Assembly (NCBI GenBank): GCA_028284675.1
Contig: JANQRI010000048.1
Coordinates: 1 to 64,000 of the forward strand
Direction of reading: 5' to 3'
DNA from: Gammaproteobacteria bacterium
GTDB taxonomy: Bacteria > Pseudomonadota > Gammaproteobacteria > HTCC5015
Length of the DNA: 64,000 nt
A program made the position numbers and the translations under genes. The notes under the pieces are model-generated. The model had not been told where the DNA came from and made no database searches. It saw only the letters and a program-made list of their open reading frames with translations. Of this stretch, positions 43,532-53,886 are shown in pieces (the stretch's first letter is position 1; each line of letters begins with the position of its first letter).

Positions 43532-46407
43532 TACTGCACCTGTATTTCTCTGAGCACCCGAAAGCCGGTAATCATATCAGCTTTTCCGGAATGTCCGGCA
43601 ATCGTTGTTATATCACATTCATCCATACCCACTTCATAAGAGCCGCCGATAGCAACAAGCTTTCGACCCTTATCATAAACCCATTCCTGGGCATTGCCGA
43701 CATAGTTAACCAGACCCCAACCATTTTGCTTGCCGGTGGTTGCCTTAACCAGCTCCTGCCCTTTCTGTATACCGCGTGTATTCAGCCGGCAGTTACGATT
43801 CGGGTCCAGCGAAACCCGCTTGGCTTTCGCCGCATAAACCCACTCATTTTTAGTCGGTAAGCGATATGTCCTGCCGGTTTTTTTACTCAGCCATTTCATA
43901 TAAGCATTGGCAACATTCACCGTCATATTGGTTGCAGGCAAATCAGCGCTCCTGCCGGATACTTCACCGCATACGCTGGATGTTTTACAAAACCGATTAA
44001 GCTCAGCAACACTTAACTCATACTTGCCAATCGCAAACATTTTAATGCTTTTACTTTTAGGGATCACAACCAATGCCGGGCCGCTCCCGCTGCCTTGAAT
44101 TTTATCCCTGCAAATAGTTCGTTTACCGCGCGCACCCAAACCCGCAATCGAAATATCACAAGGGTCCCGGGGAACAATTTTAATTGCGGCTATCTTGCGA
44201 TTGGACGGAAACATCCGTAACGCATATTTTTTGGATTCTTCTGCCCGCTCCGGAAACGCCTTGCCAACCTGGGTTATACAGGCAACCAGTGAATTAATAA
44301 AGCCGGGCTCCAGTTTTCTATATCGGGTCGCATCCAGTGATTTAAGTTTCTTGATTGCAGTATCCAGATTCCGCATATTCAATCTGGACTGGCAACGCAA
44401 CTGCCGGTTCACATTATCCAGTGCAACATCAAACTCCCGTTTCGCGGTATTCACTTTCGGCTTTTTATCCGCAACGGCTGTCCGCGGTTTCTCTTCTCTA
44501 ACCGGTGCTGCCCGGGACCGCTCAATGGCGGCTGCAAGCAGATTTTTTTGCTTATCCAGTTCATCAGTATCGCTAGTGTAGCGATATGCATTTTCGATCA
44601 GGACCTTTGTCCGTTTGTACTGACCGGCTTTCCGGTATCTTTCAATGGTATCGATATACAAAGTATAAATAGTTCGCTCCATTTTCTGCTGCCAGGCTAT
44701 ATGCCGCCTGCTCTCAGAACCGTCGAGCCATTTATCGGCCAACTTCAGCATTTCTCTGATATTGGATACTTCCGACCAGACCTGCTCTTCCCAAATTTCA
44801 GAAAAATCCGGACTCGCAACCAGCCTGTCGAGCGACTTCATATAAAAATCGAGCTGAACCTCATATTCAACTTTATTTCTAATATCCTCCTCGGAAATTC
44901 CGGTTGTTTCCTCTCGCGAAAATTGCGTATAAGCAATCACTATCAATGTAGCCAACAATGCCAAACCGGTGTAAAGCGCATAAGCAGGCTTATAGCGGGT
45001 GGTTAATTCATGCAAAAGCGTCTCTATGGAATCAACACGGTCTTCGCGCCGAAAAGCCAGAGCTTTCTCGACTGCCCGCCATTGTCGCCGGCTCAAACCT
45101 TCAATACGTTTCGGCCTTAGATTTTGTCTTTCGGCTTCATTTGCCGGAACCTTGTCAAACGGGTGCCGGCCGGTAAACATCTCATAGATTACACAACCCA
45201 GTGCGTAAATATCATCGCGAACATCAGGAGCCTGCCCCTCCAACATTTCCAGGCTCGCATAAGGTGGTGTTAATGCACCCAGATTACCGGCATCAAAAAC
45301 GGTTTTATCCGCTGGGTTATCTAAAAAATGTTCGGCCTTTGCGACCGCACGTGCAATTCCAAAATCAAAAACTTTAGCGAGCCCTTTGTTTGTTACAAAA
45401 ACATTGCCCGGTTTAAAATCAGAATGTATTACATCCTGCGCATGCGCATGACTTAATGCGGCACACAACCCTTTTACGATGTTCCAGATATCATCAGTCG
45501 GTAAACCGGTGGATTTATACTGCCGGATTAACTGATCCAACGGCTTGCCTTCCATATATTCCATTGTCATAAATACAATATCGCCGTCTTTGTCAAAATC
45601 AAAAACATTCACGATATTGGGGTGCGCCATACGCTGGGATTTTCTTGATTCCCGCTGCAGCGCGATAAATGCCTCAGGATGGCTTTTGAATTCTTCGCTG
45701 AGTACTTTTATCGCAACATAAGGGTCCCGGTCCTGTGCTTCGACCTTAAGCAGGTCTTTAGCTTTATACACGACCCCCATTCCACCGGACCCCAGCACAT
45801 CCTCCAGAATAAAGCGCTCTTTTAAAACACTGTCAGTGCTGACGGTACGAGTCTGCTCCGCAGTTGAATGATTCCTGACAGAGGGCACTGAAACCGTATC
45901 ATTACTTCTGCCGGTTTGTTCTGTTGAGATTCCACTCTGAGCGGTATTTTCCGGCTGAACGCTTGGAGGCTTATAACGGGTTACATCAGCTGTTGGAACC
46001 GGCCTTGAAGCAATCCGGGTTTTATCCGAATCATCGTTCTCGGACATATCGCTCCCGGAATCATGCTGCAAATCCGCCGCCGGTTTTTTCGGTGCGATTC
46101 GTGTTTTGTCATCCCGGGAAACATGTGGTGCAATGCGTGTTTTATCACCCTGTTTCGGAGACTGCTTTACATCACGTGGCGCAATGCGTGTTTTATCATC
46201 CTGCATCGCAGATTGCTTTACCCTAGGCGATGCAATTCGTGTTTTATCATCTTGTCTCGGAGACTGCTTTGCATCACGCGGCGCAATTCGCGTTTTATCA
46301 TCCTGTTCATTCTGTTTTGCAGGGGCTATACGGGTATGATCATCCGCCTCAGCCTTATTATCGGGAAGATTTTGGATACGGGTTTTATCGTCGTCCGCGT
46401 CAGTCAC
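43531..46407 (-). CDS. ppkA: T6SS Ser/Thr kinase PpkA with C-terminal FGE-sulfatase domain
   Basis: About 958 residues from GTG 46407 (GTG 46437 is an alternative). Residues 1-130 hold eight D-x-(K/H)-T-R-I motifs, followed by a Ser/Thr-rich linker. The kinase domain has VLGSGGMGVVYKAKD, VAIKVL, the catalytic IHSDFKPGN (HSD replaces HRD) and KVFDFGIARA. A single transmembrane helix (ALLATLIVIAYTQF) crosses to a periplasmic part ending in a formylglycine-generating-enzyme-like domain (SKKTGRTYRLPTKNEWVYAA, FRVL). In T6SS, PpkA phosphorylates Fha or TssL to trigger assembly. It overlaps pppA by eight bases. Confidence 0.92.
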   Translation of the reverse strand: MTDADDDKTRIQNLPDNKAEADDHTRIAPAKQNEQDDKTRIAPRDAKQSPRQDDKTRIASPRVKQSAMQDDKTRIAPRDVKQSPKQGDKTRIAPHVSRDDKTRIAPKKPAADLQHDSGSDMSENDDSDKTRIASRPVPTADVTRYKPPSVQPENTAQSGISTEQTGRSNDTVSVPSVRNHSTAEQTRTVSTDSVLKERFILEDVLGSGGMGVVYKAKDLLKVEAQDRDPYVAIKVLSEEFKSHPEAFIALQRESRKSQRMAHPNIVNVFDFDKDGDIVFMTMEYMEGKPLDQLIRQYKSTGLPTDDIWNIVKGLCAALSHAHAQDVIHSDFKPGNVFVTNKGLAKVFDFGIARAVAKAEHFLDNPADKTVFDAGNLGALTPPYASLEMLEGQAPDVRDDIYALGCVIYEMFTGRHPFDKVPANEAERQNLRPKRIEGLSRRQWRAVEKALAFRREDRVDSIETLLHELTTRYKPAYALYTGLALLATLIVIAYTQFSREETTGISEEDIRNKVEYEVQLDFYMKSLDRLVASPDFSEIWEEQVWSEVSNIREMLKLADKWLDGSESRRHIAWQQKMERTIYTLYIDTIERYRKAGQYKRTKVLIENAYRYTSDTDELDKQKNLLAAAIERSRAAPVREEKPRTAVADKKPKVNTAKREFDVALDNVNRQLRCQSRLNMRNLDTAIKKLKSLDATRYRKLEPGFINSLVACITQVGKAFPERAEESKKYALRMFPSNRKIAAIKIVPRDPCDISIAGLGARGKRTICRDKIQGSGSGPALVVIPKSKSIKMFAIGKYELSVAELNRFCKTSSVCGEVSGRSADLPATNMTVNVANAYMKWLSKKTGRTYRLPTKNEWVYAAKAKRVSLDPNRNCRLNTRGIQKGQELVKATTGKQNGWGLVNYVGNAQEWVYDKGRKLVAIGGSYEVGMDECDITTIAGHSGKADMITGFRVLREIQVQ

Positions 46408-47170
46408 TGACTGCCTGCCCAAGTGCGTCAGGCACACCTTTTACTATAATTAGTGAGACATTATCTGTGGCACCATTTGACAACGCCTTGCTCAACAACT
46501 CATCGGTTCCCTGCTCAACATCCTGTTTGTTCATACAGTTCATGATATCGTCTTGCTCGACAGCATTATATAAACCATCGCTGCAAAGTAAAAATGTATC
46601 GCCTATCTGCGTGCCGAATACATTGATATCCACATAGACCTCCGCACCGACCCCGATCGCTCGGGTGATCACATTGGAGTCCGGATGGTATTTTGCATCT
46701 TCGGGTTTCAAATAACCCTGCTGCACAAGTTCCTCGATCTGACTGTGGTCCCTGGAGAGCTGCAGCAATTCATTGTTTCGAAATCGATATAACCTGGAAT
46801 CGCCAACCCATAAGCAGACTCCAACTCTGCCACGAATAATCAACGTGACAATCGTACTGCCGATTGTGCGGTTATCCAGCATGATATCCGCATACTCAAG
46901 CATACGGTGGTTAACATCAATTAAGCAGTCTTCAACTGCATCAACGATCTCATTTAAACTTCTCTGATCTTCAACCTCTTCAAGCGCCCTGACAATCATA
47001 TTGCTGGCGACATCACCGACTTCATGCCCTCCCATACCATCAGCTACCGCCCAAACCCCCTTGGCAGTCATCGACAGTACTGCGTCCTCGTTGACTTCTC
47101 TGACAGTGCCGACATCGGTATCCGCACAAGATCGCCACTTTATCGGCCGCCTGACCGTTTTATCACTCAT
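46400..47170 (-). CDS. pppA: T6SS PP2C phosphatase PppA
   Basis: A 256-residue PPM/PP2C phosphatase that reverses PpkA phosphorylation and lets the apparatus disassemble. Metal-binding motifs are REVNEDAVL, VADGMGGHEVGD, LLCSDGLYNAV and GATDNVSLIIV. It lies between tagF and ppkA, overlapping the latter. Cytoplasmic. Confidence 0.95.
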   Translation of the reverse strand: MSDKTVRRPIKWRSCADTDVGTVREVNEDAVLSMTAKGVWAVADGMGGHEVGDVASNMIVRALEEVEDQRSLNEIVDAVEDCLIDVNHRMLEYADIMLDNRTIGSTIVTLIIRGRVGVCLWVGDSRLYRFRNNELLQLSRDHSQIEELVQQGYLKPEDAKYHPDSNVITRAIGVGAEVYVDINVFGTQIGDTFLLCSDGLYNAVEQDDIMNCMNKQDVEQGTDELLSKALSNGATDNVSLIIVKGVPDALGQAVSD

Positions 47171-47228
47171 TCCAAAACTGTTCCGGTATTATTTTGCCAA
47201 TATTTTCAATCTGGCCGGCAGTATCAAC

Positions 47229-47951
47229 TCACTGCCTGAGGTTATAAGGTTGTTGCCAGTTACGCTGCGCCCATTGCCCATCCAGCATGGAGGCAATACC
47301 ACCCAGCGGCGGTAACCCCCTCGTGGTAAACACACAAGGCAATACGCGCTCTGAACCTTTAGTCGTCCAAAGACTGTAACTCGACAATGACACCGACAAA
47401 TATGAATCCAGCAGACATGGAAAAACCGAAGCCGACGCTTGTTCCTCAAAGTCCATATTAACCACCAACGCGCTGCCATCCCCGGCATTCGCGTCGCGGC
47501 TGTACATAGGATAAAGCTCATGGTTAACATTAGTGACTTCCTGCATCAAATCATCGACAACCAGTTCACCGTCGAGAGCACGCAATGCAATCTCCTCAAC
47601 ACCTTCAAACCAGCCACTGAGGTTTGCCAAAAACTCAAGCGGATTTACGCCGGTGGGAATCTGCATCACAACGGAAAAAGGAAAATATCGTCCAACCCTG
47701 TCAACGCTGGGCATTAAAATACCCGCCCACGCTGCACTATCGATCACCCCCGGGGAAAACACAAAGCGCCATATCGGGCTGGTCAGATAAACATCCAGCC
47801 AGTCGGTACCGATCTGCTCCTGTGACCCTGCGACAAAATGCTGCAGCCATTCGTCCCAGGTATTTATAAACTCAGTCGGCAGGTTGCGGTGAACAAAGTC
47901 ACCGTGCGCCGGCAGTTTGCCGAACAAACCTATCGTGGCGATATCATTCAC
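47229..47951 (-). CDS. tagF: T6SS regulator TagF (ImpM)
   Basis: A 240-residue TagF-domain protein. The N-terminal IGLFGKLPAHGDFVHRNLP is diagnostic, and WRFVFSPGVID follows. TagF represses T6SS assembly by acting on Fha. Its stop lies 58 bases before the pppA start. Unlike the fused TagF-PppA proteins of some bacteria, the two are separate here. Confidence 0.93.
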   Translation of the reverse strand: MNDIATIGLFGKLPAHGDFVHRNLPTEFINTWDEWLQHFVAGSQEQIGTDWLDVYLTSPIWRFVFSPGVIDSAAWAGILMPSVDRVGRYFPFSVVMQIPTGVNPLEFLANLSGWFEGVEEIALRALDGELVVDDLMQEVTNVNHELYPMYSRDANAGDGSALVVNMDFEEQASASVFPCLLDSYLSVSLSSYSLWTTKGSERVLPCVFTTRGLPPLGGIASMLDGQWAQRNWQQPYNLRQ

Positions 47952-50900
47952 CTATATGGACTCCGGGCACCGAAAAGAACCGAGCAGATCTTTACTAAAC
48001 GGGTTATTCACACTCTTGGCTTTTATCTCATAGGTAATTTGATGCGAAATATTTCTGGAGCGGCCTGCATGACGGACCGTTTCCGATACATCAAATGTAA
48101 TCAAATACACATTTGATCGGGAGGTGTTTCTTAACTTGGAACGATCCAACAGCTTAAACCACGCCCACGACCCATCGTATGTTTTGGAGTGCAGGTCACC
48201 TTCCAAATCCTCGAAAATCAGCCTGACTCTTCTGTTATCGCCGGCACCGGACCATTGCAATGATTTCCAGAACTTGGGCCCATGGTTATACGAAACTCTT
48301 TTATCGCCAACCTCAAGTGTAAAACGCGCATCCTTTTTTTCCATCCGGTAAGGTTTTAATTCAAAAGTGATGCCCGGAACATTGGGGTTATCCCGGAAAA
48401 ATACATTCTTTATAAACTGTGCACGCCGCACCTGATTTAACATCTGTTTGGAGAATCCCAGACTATAATTGTCTACCGCCCGGTTGCCCCAGCCACTGCG
48501 TGTATCGATAAAAGGCTTTAACATTTCCTGATAGAATTTATCAACACTGCCCTGCGGTTTAAAAAACTCACTAAAGTCGAACAACGCAAGCTCGTCTTTA
48601 GCAGAGCGGTTCAGCGGATAACGTCCCGCCAAGCCTTGAGAACAAGGCCCATAAACCTGGGTTTGCCACTCAGTATTCACATGCTGACGCGCAGACCCCA
48701 AAACCACTTTCCAGGTTTCATCCGATAATGAAGCTAACCAGCGCCTGACCTCAGGCGGAGTATTTTTCGAATAGGATCTTAATGAAGTGATTGGATTACC
48801 TGCGCCGCTTTGATAACGCGCTTTGGCAATTTCAAAAGATTTTTTCGACGGGTCCGGTGACATCGATACTTCCGCGACAAACTCCTGCAGTAACTGTACT
48901 CTCTGAATGATGGAGTTTATCGGTGCCGGTTTCTTCGAGCTTTCACGCAGCAGGACATGTAAATCCCTGAATTGCCTGTCAACCTTGGTACCGTCAAATG
49001 TACTGGCAAGCAAACCGGTTGCTTTACCGGCATTCCCTTCATTGTGATCATCGGCCAGATTGGCAAGCACCGGCGGCGTTAACTGGGTGTTGGTGGTCAG
49101 CACCTGCAAAATAGCGAGTAAAGGCGAGTAAACCGGATCTGTAAATCCGGTCAGAACATCATTCGCCTGCTTAAGGTTCTGAAACCCGGCAATTTCCAGA
49201 GACCCCAATACGTTTTTCCATGCATTTGCATAATCAGACATATAGTGGTCTTTAACTTTTTCACTGATCTCATCAAGATCTTCTTCAATAAAATCAACTT
49301 TCGCCGTTTTATCATCCGACAATACCCAGCGCTCATTCACAATATCCGCGATTACCGGTGACTCAGTGGACAAATCAACATTTTCATAACCTTCTATCGT
49401 AAACAACACCGGCACGGACAATGCACGGGTCACTTCAGGCGTCAAGCGGTATGCTTCCCTGACAGACTCACCAAATTCATTCAGCAAATCAACCGGCTGC
49501 GCATAATCGGGGTTGGTGCGAACGCGACTGTAGATACGCTGCGAGACCGGCACACGCAGCAACAGCGTCCGGGTTCTGTTCACCAAAGAATTGTTTAAAC
49601 CGACAGCTTCCAGATCCAGACCCAGTAAAGCATCCAGGTGTTTTTCAAGCTCTTTGCGTTTGCTGGCCTCTCCATGCAACTTGTTCGACCAGTTGGTCTG
49701 AAACCAGTCCATGATCAAATCGGTGTCCATATGTTCGATCTTATTGAACATCAGATAGCTGCGAAATGTGTTGTATAAATCCCCACCACGGTGACCCTGC
49801 TTCAGGTACACCTCAAGATAATCAATCAGTCGCGGCAATAACAACGCTTTTAAATAAGCCGCATAAGCGGTGTCAGCCGCCTGATCAACATTTCCATCAT
49901 ACAGGCCCATGCCTGACAACCAGGGGTGCTCTTCCTGGTCATACACTATGCTGGCTTTGCCAAGCGCATTTAAAGGTGGCAAGACCACTCTTAAATCCTT
50001 GTTCCAGGCACTGAGTCGTTTGTTCTCGGAATTAAATTCAGCGATGTAAGACTCAACCTCAGACATAAACATTTCATGCCGGGTAATGCTGCCGGCCCAA
50101 ACCACGATCAACAAAATACCCAGCGCAACCACACCCACATAACTGGCATGCCGAACCCAGCGAAAAACCATTTCATATTTTCTGTTCGAACCGACAAGTT
50201 CGGATTCCGGAAAGATCACATCACGAAACAGGCGTCCCAGAAAAAAGCTTTTACCCTGTTGATACGGCATTTGCGCAGCCTCACGTGCAAACCCGAAAGT
50301 GGACGCAACCGAGCTCATCAAACGGTCAATCGGTGTGCCGTCCTGGGTGCCGCTTGAGAAATACACACCGCGCAGATAAGGCTGAAAACGATAACGGTTT
50401 TTTACAAATGTTTGTTTTACAAAACTCTCAATAATCGACTGCAGATTTTCCATCTGCTGTGGAAAACCCTGAATCGCGCCACGGCGCTTCACATCGCGCT
50501 CCTGGTGTACCCGCCAGAGCACACGGTCATAGATTCTTTGCAGCAGTTTTTGAAACTCTGAGCCTAAAAATGTGAAATCCGGTCCCTGTGAAGCCTCCGG
50601 TGCATTCGGTAATGACACACCCCAAACCTGCTCACGTTCTTCCCTGCTCAGATCCTCAAAAAATTCAGAGAAGCCTGAAACCAAATCGGATTTGGTAAAC
50701 ATCAGATAAATTGGAAAACGAATTTCCAGCTTATCCATCAGTTCATCAATGCGGGTGCGTATCGTTTTCGCATGCACGATTCGCTCCTCTTCAGTCTGGG
50801 TCAGCAGATCCTGCAGGCTGATCGCGACAATCGCACCATTTATTGGTCTGCGCGGCCGGTTCTTCTTCAACAAATTCAAAAAACCTTCCCAGGCGGAACT

Positions 50901-51512
50901 GTCGACGACCTTGTGACTGTCCTGAGTGGTATAGCGACCGGCCGTATCAATCAATACCGCATCATTGGTAAACCACCAGTCGCAGTTGCGTGTGCCGCCC
51001 ACACCTTGCAGCGAACCTTTTCCAAACTGCTCTGCAAGCGGAAACTCAAGGCTGGAATTCACCAACGCAGTGGTCTTACCGGAACCCGGCGGACCGATAA
51101 TGATATACCAGGGCAATTCGTATAACGCTTTTTTCGCGCCCTTACCTTTAAATTTTAATTTTTTTAATGTGCCCAGTGCCTGTGTGAAACGCTCACCGAT
51201 CTGATGGATCTCTTCCGCACTCTGATCTGATACCGCATCCTGCATTGAAGCGGCCTGATTATCCTGCAGATCACCGACCAATTGCTCATTTTGTTTTTTA
51301 TCACGTGCCTGTGTTCGTAGATTATTGAAGCCCCAGGCCAATAAAAGCACCATAATGCAAATCAGCCTGGCCACCGCTCCGGCTAGAGGCGCGGAGTTTC
51401 CTTCACCAAACTTGATATGCGGGCCACCGAACCAGATCAATATCGACAGCGCCAAAAGACCGACCAGGGACACAAAGATGCGATTTGTAAAAAACTCGAT
51501 TATTCTTTTCAT
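47952..51512 (-). CDS. tssM: T6SS membrane-complex protein TssM (IcmF)
   Basis: An 1186-residue inner-membrane core component. Two N-terminal helices (residues 12-65) flank a cytoplasmic loop with Walker A GPPGSGKTTAL (140-150) and Walker B LIDTAGRY. A third membrane segment follows (YVGVVALGILLIVVWAG), and the large periplasmic part ends with the IcmF C-terminal domain that binds TssJ. The ATPase motif is intact, unlike in some relatives. It follows tssL and abuts tagF with no spare bases. Confidence 0.95.
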   Translation of the reverse strand: MKRIIEFFTNRIFVSLVGLLALSILIWFGGPHIKFGEGNSAPLAGAVARLICIMVLLLAWGFNNLRTQARDKKQNEQLVGDLQDNQAASMQDAVSDQSAEEIHQIGERFTQALGTLKKLKFKGKGAKKALYELPWYIIIGPPGSGKTTALVNSSLEFPLAEQFGKGSLQGVGGTRNCDWWFTNDAVLIDTAGRYTTQDSHKVVDSSAWEGFLNLLKKNRPRRPINGAIVAISLQDLLTQTEEERIVHAKTIRTRIDELMDKLEIRFPIYLMFTKSDLVSGFSEFFEDLSREEREQVWGVSLPNAPEASQGPDFTFLGSEFQKLLQRIYDRVLWRVHQERDVKRRGAIQGFPQQMENLQSIIESFVKQTFVKNRYRFQPYLRGVYFSSGTQDGTPIDRLMSSVASTFGFAREAAQMPYQQGKSFFLGRLFRDVIFPESELVGSNRKYEMVFRWVRHASYVGVVALGILLIVVWAGSITRHEMFMSEVESYIAEFNSENKRLSAWNKDLRVVLPPLNALGKASIVYDQEEHPWLSGMGLYDGNVDQAADTAYAAYLKALLLPRLIDYLEVYLKQGHRGGDLYNTFRSYLMFNKIEHMDTDLIMDWFQTNWSNKLHGEASKRKELEKHLDALLGLDLEAVGLNNSLVNRTRTLLLRVPVSQRIYSRVRTNPDYAQPVDLLNEFGESVREAYRLTPEVTRALSVPVLFTIEGYENVDLSTESPVIADIVNERWVLSDDKTAKVDFIEEDLDEISEKVKDHYMSDYANAWKNVLGSLEIAGFQNLKQANDVLTGFTDPVYSPLLAILQVLTTNTQLTPPVLANLADDHNEGNAGKATGLLASTFDGTKVDRQFRDLHVLLRESSKKPAPINSIIQRVQLLQEFVAEVSMSPDPSKKSFEIAKARYQSGAGNPITSLRSYSKNTPPEVRRWLASLSDETWKVVLGSARQHVNTEWQTQVYGPCSQGLAGRYPLNRSAKDELALFDFSEFFKPQGSVDKFYQEMLKPFIDTRSGWGNRAVDNYSLGFSKQMLNQVRRAQFIKNVFFRDNPNVPGITFELKPYRMEKKDARFTLEVGDKRVSYNHGPKFWKSLQWSGAGDNRRVRLIFEDLEGDLHSKTYDGSWAWFKLLDRSKLRNTSRSNVYLITFDVSETVRHAGRSRNISHQITYEIKAKSVNNPFSKDLLGSFRCPESI

Positions 51513-51539
51513 AATTTATTTGGTGGGTAAAGGCAGCGT

Positions 51540-52469
51540 CTACTCAGGCCTGCTCAGTCGTGATGGTTCCGCTTCGGGAAGCTGCTCGGAAATTTCGATT
51601 AACTGTTGTGCAACCGGCGATGATGAGCGATATAACCAGTAACGAAAACCTGAATAGCTCAAAAAAAGCACCGCTCCAACAAAGCTGGCAATCACCCACA
51701 TCGGCACATATTCAGCCAGGGTATTACGGACCCGCCCCAGGCCTTGCCAGCTCGGCGATAAAGTGCGCTCATATTCGCCGCGGTGACTGCGAATAACCGT
51801 AAACAAGTCGTCCCTGATCCGCTCAATTTCATCCCGGCCTCTGTTGCTGAGCCGGTATTTACCTTCAAAACCCAGACTCAGACAGATGTATATCAACTCA
51901 AGCATCTGCAGATTTTCAGCCGGCGTTTCCCGCATACGATCCAGAATCAAAAAAAACTTTTCACCACCGGCGGTTTCATTATGAAACACGCTAAGCAGTG
52001 TACGTTGATTCCATGCGCTCTCCGAGCCCCAGGGAGTATTCAGCACCGCCTCATCAAGCACCGCACATAAAATATATCTGGCCGACAATACAATCTCAGG
52101 CTTAATACCCTGCTCTTTTGCCCGCGTTTCAAACGCCTTCATTTCATTCACAATGCGTTGATGCAAACCACCGACATCCGAATGACTGACCGCGCCACGG
52201 GTTTTTTCAAAAACCGCGATTAACGCAGCTGCAGAATTCACCAGTGGGTTAAGCCCGCGGGCAACCCGAAAATAAGCCGCTTCGGTGTCAAACCGCGGCG
52301 GTGCCGCCGGAGCTGACGGCGCTACAGGCGGAGGTGCGGCGGCACCCCCCGGTTGCGGACTTCGCGGCGCACCCGGCGCGCTGCGGCCACCAGGCATCGG
52401 CCTGATTACAGTTCGATCCGATCCGCCCGGCGGTTGACGAAAAACTGTTTTATCATCTTCATTCGACAT
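51540..52469 (-). CDS. tssL: T6SS protein TssL (DotU) with N-terminal TV motifs
   Basis: A 309-residue inner-membrane protein forming a complex with TssM and TssJ. The DotU core has ILCAVLDEAVLNTPWG and FFLILDRM, with a single C-terminal helix (MWVIASFVGAVLFLSYSGF) and no peptidoglycan-binding domain. The first 70 residues are a Pro/Gly/Ala-rich tail with two similar motifs, DDKTVFRQP and SDRTVIRPM. In Agrobacterium, PpkA phosphorylates such an N-terminal Thr of TssL and Fha binds it; the same is inferred here. Confidence 0.93.
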   Translation of the reverse strand: MSNEDDKTVFRQPPGGSDRTVIRPMPGGRSAPGAPRSPQPGGAAAPPPVAPSAPAAPPRFDTEAAYFRVARGLNPLVNSAAALIAVFEKTRGAVSHSDVGGLHQRIVNEMKAFETRAKEQGIKPEIVLSARYILCAVLDEAVLNTPWGSESAWNQRTLLSVFHNETAGGEKFFLILDRMRETPAENLQMLELIYICLSLGFEGKYRLSNRGRDEIERIRDDLFTVIRSHRGEYERTLSPSWQGLGRVRNTLAEYVPMWVIASFVGAVLFLSYSGFRYWLYRSSSPVAQQLIEISEQLPEAEPSRLSRPE

Positions 52470-52474
52470 AGTGT

Positions 52475-53809
52475 TTACTGCCTGATTGCCCAGAACTCTA
52501 ACTCCAGACCGGGGAAGTCACCGCCAATGTGCAGTGCAAACCCTCCGGAGCTCTGCAGCTCTTTCCAGAAGTTACTTTGTTTTTCCAACTCAAAATAAGT
52601 GAACCCGGCATGGAAAGGCACCTGACGCGGCGCAACCGGCAACGGCTTCAGTGTGATGCCCGGCATCGCGGCATTCACGAGCTGCCGAATACGCTCAACC
52701 GGGCCAATTTTGATTTGTGCCGGCAAATGTGTTCGTAATGTTTCTTCGGGCACATCCGCTCGGGCAGCCAATACAAACATTGCGGAACCGACCAGTGAGC
52801 GATCAGGCATTTCCGCCACACGAATACCATATTTTTTCTCAACCAGCTTGAGTGCAATCGCGGTCTGCTCATAAACCATACTCAGGCATTCACGCAATGC
52901 GGCGGTTAACGGCATAAAGGTATCCTGCAGATTATCATGCAGATACTGAGGAAACTCCGGAGGTCGTTTGTTCTTGGCGACAAAGGTCGACAGCTCGCCG
53001 ACCATCTGCAACACCTCTGTATATAAAACCAGTGGATGCAGGCCGTTAATCTTGGATAAATGACCAGCCAAGGGCTCCAGGCGGTTAATCAGCTGCAACA
53101 TCATATAATCAGCTATTTCCGCAGTACCGCCCCGCCGGGTATCGGCCAGCCGCCCGGCGATGGATTCACCGCGGTGATGCAGAAGACCGACCAGTTCCGG
53201 CAAAAAACCGGAAAGTTTAACCGCAACCTCACAGTCCAGGCATGTCGGAATGTACTGATCATCCAGTAATACATTTTTATCATCACGCGATTCGGCAATG
53301 CGTAACAAACCGATGCAGGCATAACCACTCAAATCATCACTTTGCAACAACAGACGCAACCTTAACTTACCGACCTTGACCGGTAACTCATCACCATGAT
53401 CGGCGGTTACATCACGCACACCCTGCTCGGAGGAATAATAACGTGCCAACCCCTGGGTCTCTTCCTCAGACAATACATCAATCGCACCGGCACGCTTTAC
53501 CGGTATCGCCAGATAGACAATCTGATTATGGGTATTCTCTGGAACATCCAGAACCGGTGGCGCATCATCGCTATCAGGAAAACTGAAAGGCGTTCCATCC
53601 GGAAATACACCCGATGCATTCAGTATTGAAATTTTTCCGAGCTTCAGCAGCTGCTGATCAATCTCAAATGTCTGTAAACCCCAGGCATACTGTCCCAACG
53701 CACTGCAGCGACCGTTAATATATCGCTCCAGATAACGCTCCTGCTGCTGAAAATGCTGGGCATTTAAAAAGGTCCCTTCGGACCACACCACCTTGCTGTC
53801 TAAAGACAT
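52475..53809 (-). CDS. tssK: T6SS baseplate protein TssK (ImpJ)
   Basis: A 444-residue baseplate subunit that links the baseplate to the membrane complex. It begins MSLDSKVVWSEGTFLNAQHF, typical of TssK, with the conserved QQERYLERYINGR. The start is set at 53809 by this signature; an in-frame start at 53890 would add 27 unlikely residues overlapping tssJ. It is six bases from tssL. Confidence 0.93.
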   Translation of the reverse strand: MSLDSKVVWSEGTFLNAQHFQQQERYLERYINGRCSALGQYAWGLQTFEIDQQLLKLGKISILNASGVFPDGTPFSFPDSDDAPPVLDVPENTHNQIVYLAIPVKRAGAIDVLSEEETQGLARYYSSEQGVRDVTADHGDELPVKVGKLRLRLLLQSDDLSGYACIGLLRIAESRDDKNVLLDDQYIPTCLDCEVAVKLSGFLPELVGLLHHRGESIAGRLADTRRGGTAEIADYMMLQLINRLEPLAGHLSKINGLHPLVLYTEVLQMVGELSTFVAKNKRPPEFPQYLHDNLQDTFMPLTAALRECLSMVYEQTAIALKLVEKKYGIRVAEMPDRSLVGSAMFVLAARADVPEETLRTHLPAQIKIGPVERIRQLVNAAMPGITLKPLPVAPRQVPFHAGFTYFELEKQSNFWKELQSSGGFALHIGGDFPGLELEFWAIRQ

Positions 53810-53886
53810 GTTATGCTCGCCCCTTTTTTTGCTGCCACTTACCCGGAAGATTCCGGCGTCCCCGTTTTGCACGATACATACAGGCC

